From Hallerella sp963656065 (GTDB lineage: Bacteria; Fibrobacterota; Fibrobacteria; Fibrobacterales; Fibrobacteraceae): DNA of 64,000 nucleotides. Position numbers and translations under genes: made by a program. The notes under the pieces are model-generated. The model made no database searches and had not been told where the DNA came from. It saw nothing but the letters and a program-made list of their open reading frames with translations. Positions within the stretch are counted from its first letter, which is position 1, and the number at the start of each line of letters is the position of its first letter. The DNA lies in the NCBI GenBank assembly GCA_963656065.1, contig CAVKGV010000003.1, positions 141,847-205,846 on the forward strand. The letters run 5' to 3'. This document shows positions 44,461 through 52,136 of the stretch, in pieces.

Positions 44461-44474
44461 GCAAAGTTAGAAAA
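44461..44474 (-). promoter_or_regulatory. TTTTCTAnnTTTGC promoter element before rplM
   Basis: On the minus strand TTTTCTAACTTTGC, with TTGC about 18 bp further upstream, matches the Bacteroidetes form TTTG-N17-21-TAnnTTTGc well. It lies 50 nt before the rplM ATG, which in this case has a Shine-Dalgarno sequence. Confidence 0.5.
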
Positions 44475-44824
44475 CCTGCTTAAAAAAGCAAGGGAGAAAT
44501 TTCCCTATTTTTCGGATTTTTGGCTAAGATCCGCCATTTTCCACTCTATCAATTATATTAGTTGAATTAATTATAACACACAAAAAGGCAATCAACATCT
44601 CTTTTCGGCAAGGCAACTTCCCAAAGTTCTTTCACAGAGGAAAACGTGAAAAGTTTCCCTTTTTGGGAAAAAACCGAAATTCCGGGAAAAATAAAGTTTT
44701 CTAGAAGCATTTTCTTACACGAGAACTTCCGCATCTTCGCATGTTTTTCACCTATTTTTCTTTTTTGTTTCAAAAAAGGATTATTTTAATTTTATTCGCA
44801 ACGCGAAATTGCTTTTGAGAGGTA
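44475..44824. other. AT-rich intergenic region
   Basis: About 350 bp of AT-rich sequence upstream of rplM. I see a short palindrome (AGGGAGAAATTTCCCT near 44489) and a run of TA-rich inverted bits near 44550-44575, but no RNA gene. A minus-strand frame of 68 codons (44567-44773) has no family features and is not annotated as a gene. It precedes a decayed patch. Confidence 0.5.
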
Positions 44825-45325
44825 TTGACGGCCTATCCTGTACCCACAGATTGGACAGTTTATGGAACACTCAACAAAAATGGTGTTCCGTTTTCTGCGG
44901 GTAAGGTTTATGCCGACAGGCTTTACAAGATTCGCAACAGCTTAAATATCCAGGGGGTAAAGCGGACCTTGGCGTTGTTCGCCCCGCCTATCGCCCCGGG
45001 AATGCTAGCGAAAGCCCGAGCGATGGGAATATCTATCGATTCCGTTTTAAATTCAACGAACGAGAAATTGCCGATATATCGTTTCCGGGTTATTGTCAAG
45101 CTCGCCGTCGATATGGCGAAAGATGCGAAACAGCTAGCCAAGTGCGACAAGGCGGTAGTTGCCGAAAGCAAAGCCGTAAACGAAATGGAAATCAAGTCTC
45201 TGGAAGCGGAAAAGGTCCGCCTTGAAGAAAAAAAGGCCGCAGCATGGCGTCTGCGACATTCAAGATTCCCGATTTTAAATACGGTGCCGTTACCAACGCA
45301 TTTGGCGGCCCCCGTTTCGACATAG
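44825..45325 (+). pseudogene. unrecognised, probably truncated gene
   Basis: An open frame of 166 codons beginning at TTG. The first 140 residues look like real protein (TDWTVYGTLNKNGVPFSAGKVYADRL, ending in a charged coiled-coil stretch KAVNEMEIKSLEAEKVRLEEKKAAA). The last 27 residues read like out-of-frame sequence. No ribosome binding site is clear, and base composition upstream is AT-rich. It could be the remnant of a phage or surface-protein gene; I do not recognise the family. Alongside the truncated glycosyltransferase that follows, it marks a decayed insertion. Confidence 0.4.
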
Positions 45326-45390
45326 AATCTCTAGGCGGAACAAAGGATCGACGCTTATTCAAAATCACTGGGACGAATATGAGAACGTAA
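45244..45390 (+). pseudogene. short frame in the decayed patch
   Basis: An ATG-started frame of 48 codons (MASATFKIPDFKYGAVTNAF, then GGPRFDIESLGG) overlaps the end of the previous frame by 82 nt. It may be the start of a gene cut off by the junction with the glycosyltransferase remnant, or the continuation of the previous gene after a frameshift. Confidence 0.25.
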
Positions 45391-45752
45391 CGGTCTGCGG
45401 TTGGGCGCCACAAAGGCAGATTCTTCAAGCGATTGCCGAAAAGAAAGAAAAGGACAGTTGCGCCATTATCCATGGCGGACTTGCCACAATTAAGGAATGT
45501 ATCTATTACGAAGTTCCGTTTCTTGTACTGCCGCTAGGAAAAGACCAGATGGACAACGCCCTAAGACTGGAAGATTGCGGAATCAAGAACCGATTCCATA
45601 TCGAGTACATAAAGCCCAAGTGCTTGCGATATTTCATCAACCAGATTTTGCAAGATTATACTTCTCTCCAAAACCTAAAAAAACTGAGCAGTATATTCCG
45701 AAATGAAGAGACAAAACATTCTACAGCCAAGAAAATCGCCCATTACGCGTAA
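45345..45752 (+). pseudogene. C-terminal remnant of a UGT/MGT-type glycosyltransferase
   Basis: An open frame without a usable start codon encodes GSTLIQNHWDEYENVTVCGW, then APQRQIL, IIHGGLATIKECIYYEVPFLVLP and KDQMDNALRLEDCGI. This is the donor-binding C-terminal domain of UDP-glycosyltransferases (W-x-PQ, HGG-x-T-x-x-E, P-x-x-x-DQ). The N-terminal acceptor domain is missing, so the gene is truncated to about 135 residues and presumably inactive. Confidence 0.7.
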
Positions 45753-45816
45753 AAAATAGGCAAGTTTGCAAACAAAGAATTTTCAGCAAGACGTTACCCG
45801 AATGTCGCCGTTTTTT

Positions 45817-45830
45817 TTCCTAAATTTGGC
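45817..45830 (+). promoter_or_regulatory. TTCCTAnnTTTGGC promoter-like element before the MATE gene
   Basis: TTCCTAAATTTGGC ends 5 nt before the ATG at 45836, without a Shine-Dalgarno sequence. Confidence 0.4.
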
Positions 45831-45835
45831 GCGCT

Positions 45836-47197
45836 ATGCCATGCAACTTGACACAAGGCGGCATCCTGAAGAACATCGCCGTCTTTTCGATTCCTTTTTT
45901 CATTTCCTATTTTCTGCAAACGCTCTACGGACTCGCCGATCTTTTTATCATCGGGCAATTTGAAAGCGCCGAAGCGATCTCCGCAGTCGCCATCGGAAGC
46001 CAGGTGATGCATTTTTTAACGGTCATCATCGTCGGACTTGCGATGGGAACAACGGTTCTCATCGGGCGCGCGGTCGGAGCGAAAAATTTTCGGAGCGTTT
46101 CGCGCATCACCGGAAACACGATTACTTTGTTTGGAATCCTGTCCATTTTTCTGACCGGGCTTCTGCTCTTTTTCTGCAAGGATATTGTTGGTTTGTTAAA
46201 AACTCCGCCAGAAGCCATCGACGGAACGATTCGCTATTTGCGTGTGTGCTTTGCCGGGATACCTTTTATCATCGCCTACAATGTCATCGCTTCCGTCTTT
46301 CGCGGAATGGGAGATTCCAGGCATCCGATGTATTTCATTGCGCTCGCGTGCCTCTTCAATATTGCACTGGATTACGCATTCATCGGAGGATTTCGTCTGG
46401 GGACCGAAGGAGCGGCTCTCGCAACGGTCATCGCGCAGACGCTGAGCGTCGCCATTTCCTTAATCGCAGCAAAAAAATCCAAGTTTGGCGTACAGGTTTC
46501 CCTGCGGGACATGCGCACGAACAAGACCATTTTCCGCGGAATTCTCGGCATCGGAACCCCGGTCGCCGCACAAGACGGATTTATCCAGGTTTCTTTTCTT
46601 TTCATCACGATGGTTGCCAACAGTCGCGGACTTGAAATCGCCGCAGCGGTCGGCATCGTCGAAAAGATCATCGGATTTCTGTTCCTCGTTCCCTCGTCGA
46701 TGCTTTCGACAGTTTCGGCAATCGCCGCTCAAAACATCGGAGCCGGCGAATCGCTCCGGGCAAAAAGGACGCTCTGCGCCGGAATCGGAATAGCCGCGGG
46801 ATTCGGAGCCATTTTCGCATTGGGCTTCCAGTTCATTTCGGAGCCTGTCTTAAAAATTTTTACGAACGATGCCGCCGTCATTTTATACGGTACAGAATAC
46901 CTGCGGACCTACGTTCTCGACTGCCTTGTCGCCGCGGTGCATTTCTGTTTCAGCGGATACTTCTGCGCCTGCGGGCTTTCCTTTATTTCATTTATCCACA
47001 ATGCGCTTTCCATCATCATTTTTCGCATTCCGGGGACATGGCTCGCCGCCAGATATTTTCCCGAAACGCTCGCTCCGATGGGACTTGCCGCGCCTATCGG
47101 TTCGCTGTTTTCCGTTGTCGTGTGTCTTATCGTTTATCGGATGCTCGGAAAACGCAAACCGAGTTTCTTCCGGTTGAATTCGACACAATCCGCGTAG
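45836..47197 (+). CDS. MATE-family multidrug/sodium antiporter
   Basis: A 453-residue protein with 12 hydrophobic segments in two related halves. It opens with LTQGGILKNIAVFSIPFFISYFLQTLYGLADLFIIGQFESAEAISAVAIGSQ, typical of MATE exporters of the NorM/DinF-like class. It exports cationic compounds using Na+ or H+. Its 3' end overlaps the 3' end of hisA on the opposite strand by 64 nt, so the last 20 codons of both genes are antisense to each other. Confidence 0.92.
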   Translation: MPCNLTQGGILKNIAVFSIPFFISYFLQTLYGLADLFIIGQFESAEAISAVAIGSQVMHFLTVIIVGLAMGTTVLIGRAVGAKNFRSVSRITGNTITLFGILSIFLTGLLLFFCKDIVGLLKTPPEAIDGTIRYLRVCFAGIPFIIAYNVIASVFRGMGDSRHPMYFIALACLFNIALDYAFIGGFRLGTEGAALATVIAQTLSVAISLIAAKKSKFGVQVSLRDMRTNKTIFRGILGIGTPVAAQDGFIQVSFLFITMVANSRGLEIAAAVGIVEKIIGFLFLVPSSMLSTVSAIAAQNIGAGESLRAKRTLCAGIGIAAGFGAIFALGFQFISEPVLKIFTNDAAVILYGTEYLRTYVLDCLVAAVHFCFSGYFCACGLSFISFIHNALSIIIFRIPGTWLAARYFPETLAPMGLAAPIGSLFSVVVCLIVYRMLGKRKPSFFRLNSTQSA

Positions 47198-47922
47198 CGC
47201 GTTCCTGACCCTCCAAAAATATCGAGCGAGCTACCGATGGTCAAATCCACGCGGTCCTCCGAAATTTCGCTGCAACGGACGAGGTCCGAAATGCTTTTCG
47301 CGCCTCCGGCGTATGTGACGGGAATCGGGCTGTTCTCCGCGAGAAAACGGACTAGCGGTTCGTCCATTCCTTTTTCCAATCCTTCGACATCCGCCGCATG
47401 GACGAGAAATTCGTCGCAATAATCGGACAGCGTTTCCAAAAGTTTTGCGGAGACTTCGGAATCGGTAACCGTCTGCCAGCGGTTCGTCGCCACGTTCCAT
47501 CCGCATCCAGTCCTTCGACAGCTCAGATCCAGAACGAGCCTTTTTTTCCCGACGGCCAAAGAAAGTTCCCTGACCCTTTCCATGTCGAGATGTTCACCGT
47601 CAAAAATCCAACTCGTAACGATTACATGGCTCGCCCCCGCAGAAAGAAATTCCTGCGCATTGTCGGGACGGATTCCCCCGCCAATCTGAAGTCCGCCCGG
47701 ATAAGCGGCGAGAGCCTTCTTGGCCGCATCCGCATTGCCCTTTCCGAGCATGATCACATGGCCGCCTTTCAATCCGTCATGTTTGTAGAGGTTCGCATAA
47801 TAGTCAGGCGATTTTTCGCTCGTAAAATGCGTCAGGGGCGTTTCGGCATCGGAAAGCGTTCCGCCGACGATTTGCTTGACTTTTCCTTGGTGGATGTCGA
47901 TACATGGACGAAAAAGGGTCAT
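47134..47922 (-). CDS. hisA: eukaryotic-type phosphoribosylformimino-AICAR ribotide isomerase
   Basis: A 262-residue TIM barrel: LFRPCIDIHQGKVKQIVGGTL at the start, LQIGGGIRPDNAQEFLSAGASHVIVTSWIF, VLDLSCRR, LVHAADVEGLEKGMDEPLV and VTYAGGAKSISDL. The sequence follows the fungal/plant HIS6 type, not the common bacterial HisA (which begins IIPAIDLK-like). It carries out the Amadori isomerisation in histidine synthesis. No other his genes lie nearby. A TTTCTATAATATC box lies just before the ATG on the minus strand, without a Shine-Dalgarno sequence. Confidence 0.88.
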   Translation of the reverse strand: MTLFRPCIDIHQGKVKQIVGGTLSDAETPLTHFTSEKSPDYYANLYKHDGLKGGHVIMLGKGNADAAKKALAAYPGGLQIGGGIRPDNAQEFLSAGASHVIVTSWIFDGEHLDMERVRELSLAVGKKRLVLDLSCRRTGCGWNVATNRWQTVTDSEVSAKLLETLSDYCDEFLVHAADVEGLEKGMDEPLVRFLAENSPIPVTYAGGAKSISDLVRCSEISEDRVDLTIGSSLDIFGGSGTRYADCVEFNRKKLGLRFPSIR

Positions 47923-47992
47923 GCCGATATTATAGAAATTATGGGAAAAATTGTCGGAATGGGATATGGGACACGGCATGCGGGATGAGAAA

Positions 47993-49024
47993 TCAAAATC
48001 CCGTGATGCTCCAATCGAAAACCAGTCCGTCCGCGCTTTTGGAACGCCCGCGCCAAAAGAAAATTTCCCCGCCGAGCATAATCTTTGCCGCTTTTCTGGC
48101 AAACCATCCGTCAAAATTTTCAAGCATTGAAAATTTCTGGCGCGGCTTAGACATGTCTATCGAAAGCGTATCCGAAGAATCCCGCCAGACTATCTGAAGC
48201 GGAGCCTTGGGAAACGCCTTGCCGCTATAGGGCTTTCCGTTTTCGAGAATCGTACGCGGAAAAAGGACTTTAGCGCCTTCATCCGTCCGATGGATGACAT
48301 AGCCGAAAGGTTCCCCGTCAGAAGAAATTCCGAGACGCCCAGCATAGGCTCCACGGGTCGCTTCGCTGATGTTGAAAGCGCGCCGCGCGATATCCGTCGC
48401 ATTGCCATTTTGCCATGTATGTTCTAGATAGCCGTAGCCTTTCACTTCCACCGTATCGCTGTTGTAGGCGATTTTTCCCGAGACCCTGCCATAGGGAATC
48501 AGCACGACATCTCCGTAGCTTTTCCCGGAAATTTCCCATTTGCCGTCTCCCGGGACCTTTGCGGCAAATGCACTCTGGAACGTCACGTCAAGCAAGAATT
48601 TTCCATTTTTGTCCGCCGTAAAAAGCACGCGATGTCCTTTGCCCGGCATCCCTTCCATCAGATATTCTTCCTTGATGGAAACACGGACTTTCGACTTGTC
48701 CTCCGTGTAGCGCTCTAGCGGATACTGCCGTCCGACGCTGTAATTTTTTCCCTTGAAATTCTGGAACGAAATATCGCAGCCGATTTTTTTCCCGGATGTC
48801 GGAATGTCAAGCGATGCGTAATTGACATAGGCTCTCGTCCCGTTGTCGAACACAAACGAGTAGGTCCACGCTTCGGTCGATTTTTCGGCATCCATTACCT
48901 TGGCGAGGAAATCCGATTTCTTTGTGTTTCGAGCAGCTCCTTGTGGAAGCTTGACATTTTGGGACTCCGCCGACGCCATGCAGGCAAAGACCAGAACGGG
49001 AAAAATCAACTTAAAACTACGCAT
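47993..49024 (-). CDS. secreted AttH/Svf1-like lipocalin-type protein
   Basis: A 343-residue protein with a signal peptide (MRSFKLIFPVLVFACMASA). The central region has VEVKGYGYLEHTWQNGNATDIARRAF, close to the G-x-GY-x-EH-x-W motif of the AttH/CrtC-like and Svf1 hydroxyneurosporene-synthase-related beta-barrel family. Such proteins bind or act on lipids. The function here is unknown. The ATG at 49024 lies 5 nt after a minus-strand TTTCTATCTTGGC box, with no Shine-Dalgarno sequence. It precedes hisA on the same strand by 70 bp. Confidence 0.6.
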   Translation of the reverse strand: MRSFKLIFPVLVFACMASAESQNVKLPQGAARNTKKSDFLAKVMDAEKSTEAWTYSFVFDNGTRAYVNYASLDIPTSGKKIGCDISFQNFKGKNYSVGRQYPLERYTEDKSKVRVSIKEEYLMEGMPGKGHRVLFTADKNGKFLLDVTFQSAFAAKVPGDGKWEISGKSYGDVVLIPYGRVSGKIAYNSDTVEVKGYGYLEHTWQNGNATDIARRAFNISEATRGAYAGRLGISSDGEPFGYVIHRTDEGAKVLFPRTILENGKPYSGKAFPKAPLQIVWRDSSDTLSIDMSKPRQKFSMLENFDGWFARKAAKIMLGGEIFFWRGRSKSADGLVFDWSITGF

Positions 49025-49028
49025 ACAA

Positions 49029-49041
49029 GCCAAGATAGAAA
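49029..49041 (-). promoter_or_regulatory. TTTCTAnnTTGGC promoter-like element before the AttH/Svf1-like gene
   Basis: On the minus strand TTTCTATCTTGGC ends 4 nt before the ATG at 49024, one of the closest spacings in the window. Confidence 0.4.
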
Positions 49042-49167
49042 TTTAAACGAGCCAAACATTTTAAAAAATTTTTTCCTAAAATTCAGGGACCGATTCTACG
49101 CAAGCGATTTGAATTTTCCTTATTATATTTACACAGAACAAGTTCAATTCAACAGACTGGAGGTTTC

Positions 49168-50457
49168 ATGAACTTGAAATTATGGGCCAGCGCAAGTGCC
49201 GTTGCCGTTGCGACCGTCTTCGCGCAAGATTATTATGGGGAAATGCCGACAGCGGAAACCGCGCCCGCAACCGAAGAAACCGCACCCGCTTCTGTGGAAA
49301 CCGTAACTACGCCAGCACCGGCAGCACCCGTGGCAGAAGCTACGTCGGCACCTGCACCCGCAGAAACCGCCGCACAGCAAAGCTCGGGCGACCTGATGTC
49401 CAAACTGGACGTGCTCCGCGGAAATTCCTACAACTTCGTCGGAAACGAACTTGCCGCAACAACCATCGGCGACCAGCTCGCCTACCCCTACATGATGGCA
49501 ATCGGACAATTCCTCTATGTGGAACCGACAAGCAATCTGGGCTACGTCGCCTTCAACAAGGGACTCACTTTCTACGGTGGACTTGACAATTCCCTGGGAA
49601 CGGTAGGCCTTTTGACGGTCGGTGTCGCCTCGCCTTCTTTCGGTCTCGGTGTGGATATCGGACTGTCCAAGACATTCCTCACCGAAAAGCCGAAAAACGG
49701 TGATAAAGACAAAACCACGGTTGTAAACCTCGGCGACGATATCGGTGTAACGTTTGCTATGCCCATAGGCGCATACGCGTTCTCCGTCAAAGTGAACTGG
49801 CTCACGACAGCCGACGAAGAAACAACCGACGATCTCGAAACCGATAATTGGCAGCTCGCCCTTTCCGGAGCGTTCACCAATTCGCCGAGCGCAAGCACTT
49901 TCGGCTGGACCGCCGGTGCGCAGATTCTCCGCAACGAAGAAACCGCGAAAACAACCATAGGGGGCAATTCGCGCAAGGCAACCACTCCGAACAGCCGCAT
50001 CGAAATCGACCCGTATTTCAACTTAGCCATGCAGGTTCTCGCAAACGACATGGCCCGCGTCATGATAGGTTCGAACAATATGCTCGCCGTACAGCTGTTC
50101 GACAAGGGCGACGCCGCAGATGCCGATACTTTCAAAGAACACATGGAATTCGGTCTCCAGGTGACGCCAAACATCTGGGCGGATGTCGCCATCACGGAAA
50201 ACTGGCTCGCCTTCGGCGGTCTTTCTCACAACATTCTGCTTTTCGGTTATGAAAACGTAAAGCTTGGAGACGATTCCGAAACAACCATCATGCAATTGCA
50301 TTCTTCCGAGACGAAAGCCCAGCTGGGTCTCCGCTTCCAGTGGAAGATGCTCGCGATGGAAGCAAGCCTCGAAGACGTCATCTACCGAAAGACTTTTGCC
50401 GCGGCATTCAACGGCGAAAACCTGCTCGCCAACCTGGGATTTTTCCTCAACTTCTAA
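49168..50457 (+). CDS. outer-membrane beta-barrel protein with Ala/Pro/Thr/Glu-rich N-terminus
   Basis: A 429-residue protein. A signal peptide (MNLKLWASASAVAVATVFAQ) is followed by about 55 low-complexity residues (ETAPATEETAPASVETVTTPAPAAPVAEAT region), then a barrel-like domain with many Gly/aromatic strands, ending LLANLGFFLNF. The acidic Pro/Ala segment may cross the periplasm or bind peptidoglycan. No function is recognised. CTGGAGG lies 7 nt before the ATG, a strong ribosome binding site that suggests high expression. It is followed by a small lipoprotein gene. Confidence 0.65.
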   Translation: MNLKLWASASAVAVATVFAQDYYGEMPTAETAPATEETAPASVETVTTPAPAAPVAEATSAPAPAETAAQQSSGDLMSKLDVLRGNSYNFVGNELAATTIGDQLAYPYMMAIGQFLYVEPTSNLGYVAFNKGLTFYGGLDNSLGTVGLLTVGVASPSFGLGVDIGLSKTFLTEKPKNGDKDKTTVVNLGDDIGVTFAMPIGAYAFSVKVNWLTTADEETTDDLETDNWQLALSGAFTNSPSASTFGWTAGAQILRNEETAKTTIGGNSRKATTPNSRIEIDPYFNLAMQVLANDMARVMIGSNNMLAVQLFDKGDAADADTFKEHMEFGLQVTPNIWADVAITENWLAFGGLSHNILLFGYENVKLGDDSETTIMQLHSSETKAQLGLRFQWKMLAMEASLEDVIYRKTFAAAFNGENLLANLGFFLNF

Positions 50458-50469
50458 GGAGATTTCAAA

Positions 50470-50628
50470 ATGAAAAAGACAACGATTGCGATTTTGTTCC
50501 TGCTTTTTGTCTCCTTGTTTACCGCCTGCAGCGCAGACTCGGTAAGCGGCCAGTATGACGGTTCGGGCATCGTAAACAACAGTGGCTACGTAAGCAACAG
50601 CAGTTCGTCGGACGATTCCGACGACTAG
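50470..50628 (+). CDS. small Ser/Asn/Asp-rich lipoprotein
   Basis: A 52-residue protein with a lipoprotein signal MKKTTIAILFLLFVSLFTAC (lipobox LFTAC) and a short polar tail (SADSVSGQYDGSGIVNNSGY then VSNSSSSDDSDD). AAGGAG lies 8 nt before the ATG. It follows the barrel gene by 12 bp and precedes a terminator, so the pair forms an operon and the lipoprotein may be a partner of the barrel. No family is known to me. Confidence 0.75.
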   Translation: MKKTTIAILFLLFVSLFTACSADSVSGQYDGSGIVNNSGYVSNSSSSDDSDD

Positions 50629-50653
50629 TTCGGGCTTTTCCCGAATGCAAAGG

Positions 50654-50680
50654 TCCCCGGATTTCTTTCGGGGATTTTTT
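50654..50680 (+). terminator. rho-independent terminator after the small lipoprotein
   Basis: TCCCCG and CGGGGA pair around a 9-nt loop and are followed by TTTTTT. Confidence 0.8.
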
Positions 50681-50711
50681 ATATTAGAGGCGTTTCAAAA
50701 AAAGGATATTT

Positions 50712-51695
50712 ATGATCAAGGTCGGAATTTTAGGCTATGGAAATCTCGGACGCGGCGTGGAATGCGCCGTCAAAAATTCAGAGGACATGGAACTCGTCGC
50801 CGTATTTACGCGAAGAGACCCGTCGTCGGTAAAGCTTTTGACAGAGGGCGTCCCGGTCATCGAAATCGGGAAAGCCTTGGACTGGAAAGAAAAAATCGAC
50901 GTGATGATCCTCTGCGGAGGAAGCGCCACGGACCTGCCGCAGCAGACACCCGAATTCGCCAAGCATTTCAACGTCATCGACAGCTTTGATACCCACGCGA
51001 ACATCCCGGAACATTTTGCCTCGGTCGATCTTTCCGCAAAGTCTGCCCAAAAAGTTGCGATGATTTCCGTTGGCTGGGATCCGGGGCTCTTTTCGCTTAA
51101 CCGCGTCTATGCCGATGCGATTCTTCCGAAAGGCGACACATACACGTTCTGGGGAAAAGGAGTCTCGCAAGGACACTCGGATGCGGTCCGTCGAATCCGC
51201 GGCGTGAAAAACGCCAAGCAATATACGATTCCCGTCGAAAGCGCCCTCGAAGCGGTCCGCAGCGGAAAGGCTCCGAAACTCTCGACCCGCGAAAAACATC
51301 TCCGCGAAGTCTTTGTCGTTCTCGAAGCGGGAGCCGATGCAAGCGCAATCGAAAAAGAAATCAAGACAATGCCGAATTACTTTGCGGACTACGACACGAC
51401 GGTCCATTTTATCGGCGAAGAGGAATTTCAGAAAAATCATTCCGGCATGGCGCACGGAGGATTCGTCATCCGTTCGGGAAAGACCGGACTCCGGGACGAA
51501 TTCACAAATGTCATTGAATACAGTCTCAAGCTAGACTCGAATCCGGCATTTACGGCAAGCGTCCTCGTAACATACGCCCGAGCCCTCATGCGCTTTTACC
51601 GGGAAGGCTCGTTTGGCTGCAAGACGGTCCTCGACGTTCCTCCGTCCTACCTTTCCCCGAAAAGCAACGAAACGCTTCGCAAGGAGCTGCTCTAA
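50712..51695 (+). CDS. ddh: meso-diaminopimelate D-dehydrogenase
   Basis: A 327-residue NADP-dependent enzyme: Rossmann start IKVGILGYGNLGRGVECAVK, then FTRRDP, DSFDTHANIPEHFASVD and SVGWDPGLFSLNRVYADAILPKGDTYTFWGKGVSQGHSDAVRRIRGV, specific for DAP dehydrogenase. It makes meso-diaminopimelate in one step from tetrahydrodipicolinate for lysine and peptidoglycan. This gives the organism the short lysine branch. It overlaps dut by one base (TAATG). Confidence 0.95.
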   Translation: MIKVGILGYGNLGRGVECAVKNSEDMELVAVFTRRDPSSVKLLTEGVPVIEIGKALDWKEKIDVMILCGGSATDLPQQTPEFAKHFNVIDSFDTHANIPEHFASVDLSAKSAQKVAMISVGWDPGLFSLNRVYADAILPKGDTYTFWGKGVSQGHSDAVRRIRGVKNAKQYTIPVESALEAVRSGKAPKLSTREKHLREVFVVLEAGADASAIEKEIKTMPNYFADYDTTVHFIGEEEFQKNHSGMAHGGFVIRSGKTGLRDEFTNVIEYSLKLDSNPAFTASVLVTYARALMRFYREGSFGCKTVLDVPPSYLSPKSNETLRKELL

Positions 51696-52132
51696 TGGCG
51701 GAAGAGACGATTCAAATCCAATACCTCGACGAGACCATTCCGCGTCTCGAATATATCGGCGGAAAATCCGACTGGATTGACTTGCGCGCCGCGGAAACGG
51801 TTCATCTCCAAAAGGGAGAATTCAGGCTTATCCATTTGGGCGTCGCCATGAAGCTTCCCAAAGGGTTCGAAGCCCACATTGCCCCGAGAAGTTCCACATT
51901 CAAGAACTGGAAAATTTTGCAGACAAATTCCGTCGGCGTCGTCGATTCGAGTTACTGCGGCAAAGATGACTGGTGGAAATATCCCATCTATGCGACAGAA
52001 GACGTGACAATCGAAAAGGGAAGCCGCATTGCGCAGTTCCGCATCGTGGAAAACCAGCCGAAAATCCATTTTGTCGAAGCGCCTCTCGAAAGCGAAAACC
52101 GCGGAGGCTTTGGAAGCACAGGCACGAAATAG
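51695..52132 (+). CDS. dut: dUTP diphosphatase
   Basis: A 145-residue trimeric dUTPase. The visible motifs are I (WIDLRAAETVHL), II (APRSSTFKNWKI), III (NSVGVVDSSYCGKDDWW), IV (KGSRIAQFRI) and V (RGGFGSTG). It keeps uracil out of DNA and supplies dUMP. It is coupled to ddh by a TAATG overlap. It is convergent with recD2, 4 bp apart, so its terminator lies within the recD2 coding end. Confidence 0.93.
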   Translation: MAEETIQIQYLDETIPRLEYIGGKSDWIDLRAAETVHLQKGEFRLIHLGVAMKLPKGFEAHIAPRSSTFKNWKILQTNSVGVVDSSYCGKDDWWKYPIYATEDVTIEKGSRIAQFRIVENQPKIHFVEAPLESENRGGFGSTGTK

Positions 52133-52136
52133 AAAG

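Noticed and set aside
44567..44773. 68-codon minus-strand frame in the AT-rich spacer
   Set aside because: No ribosome binding site, no family and composition expected of AT-rich non-coding DNA.
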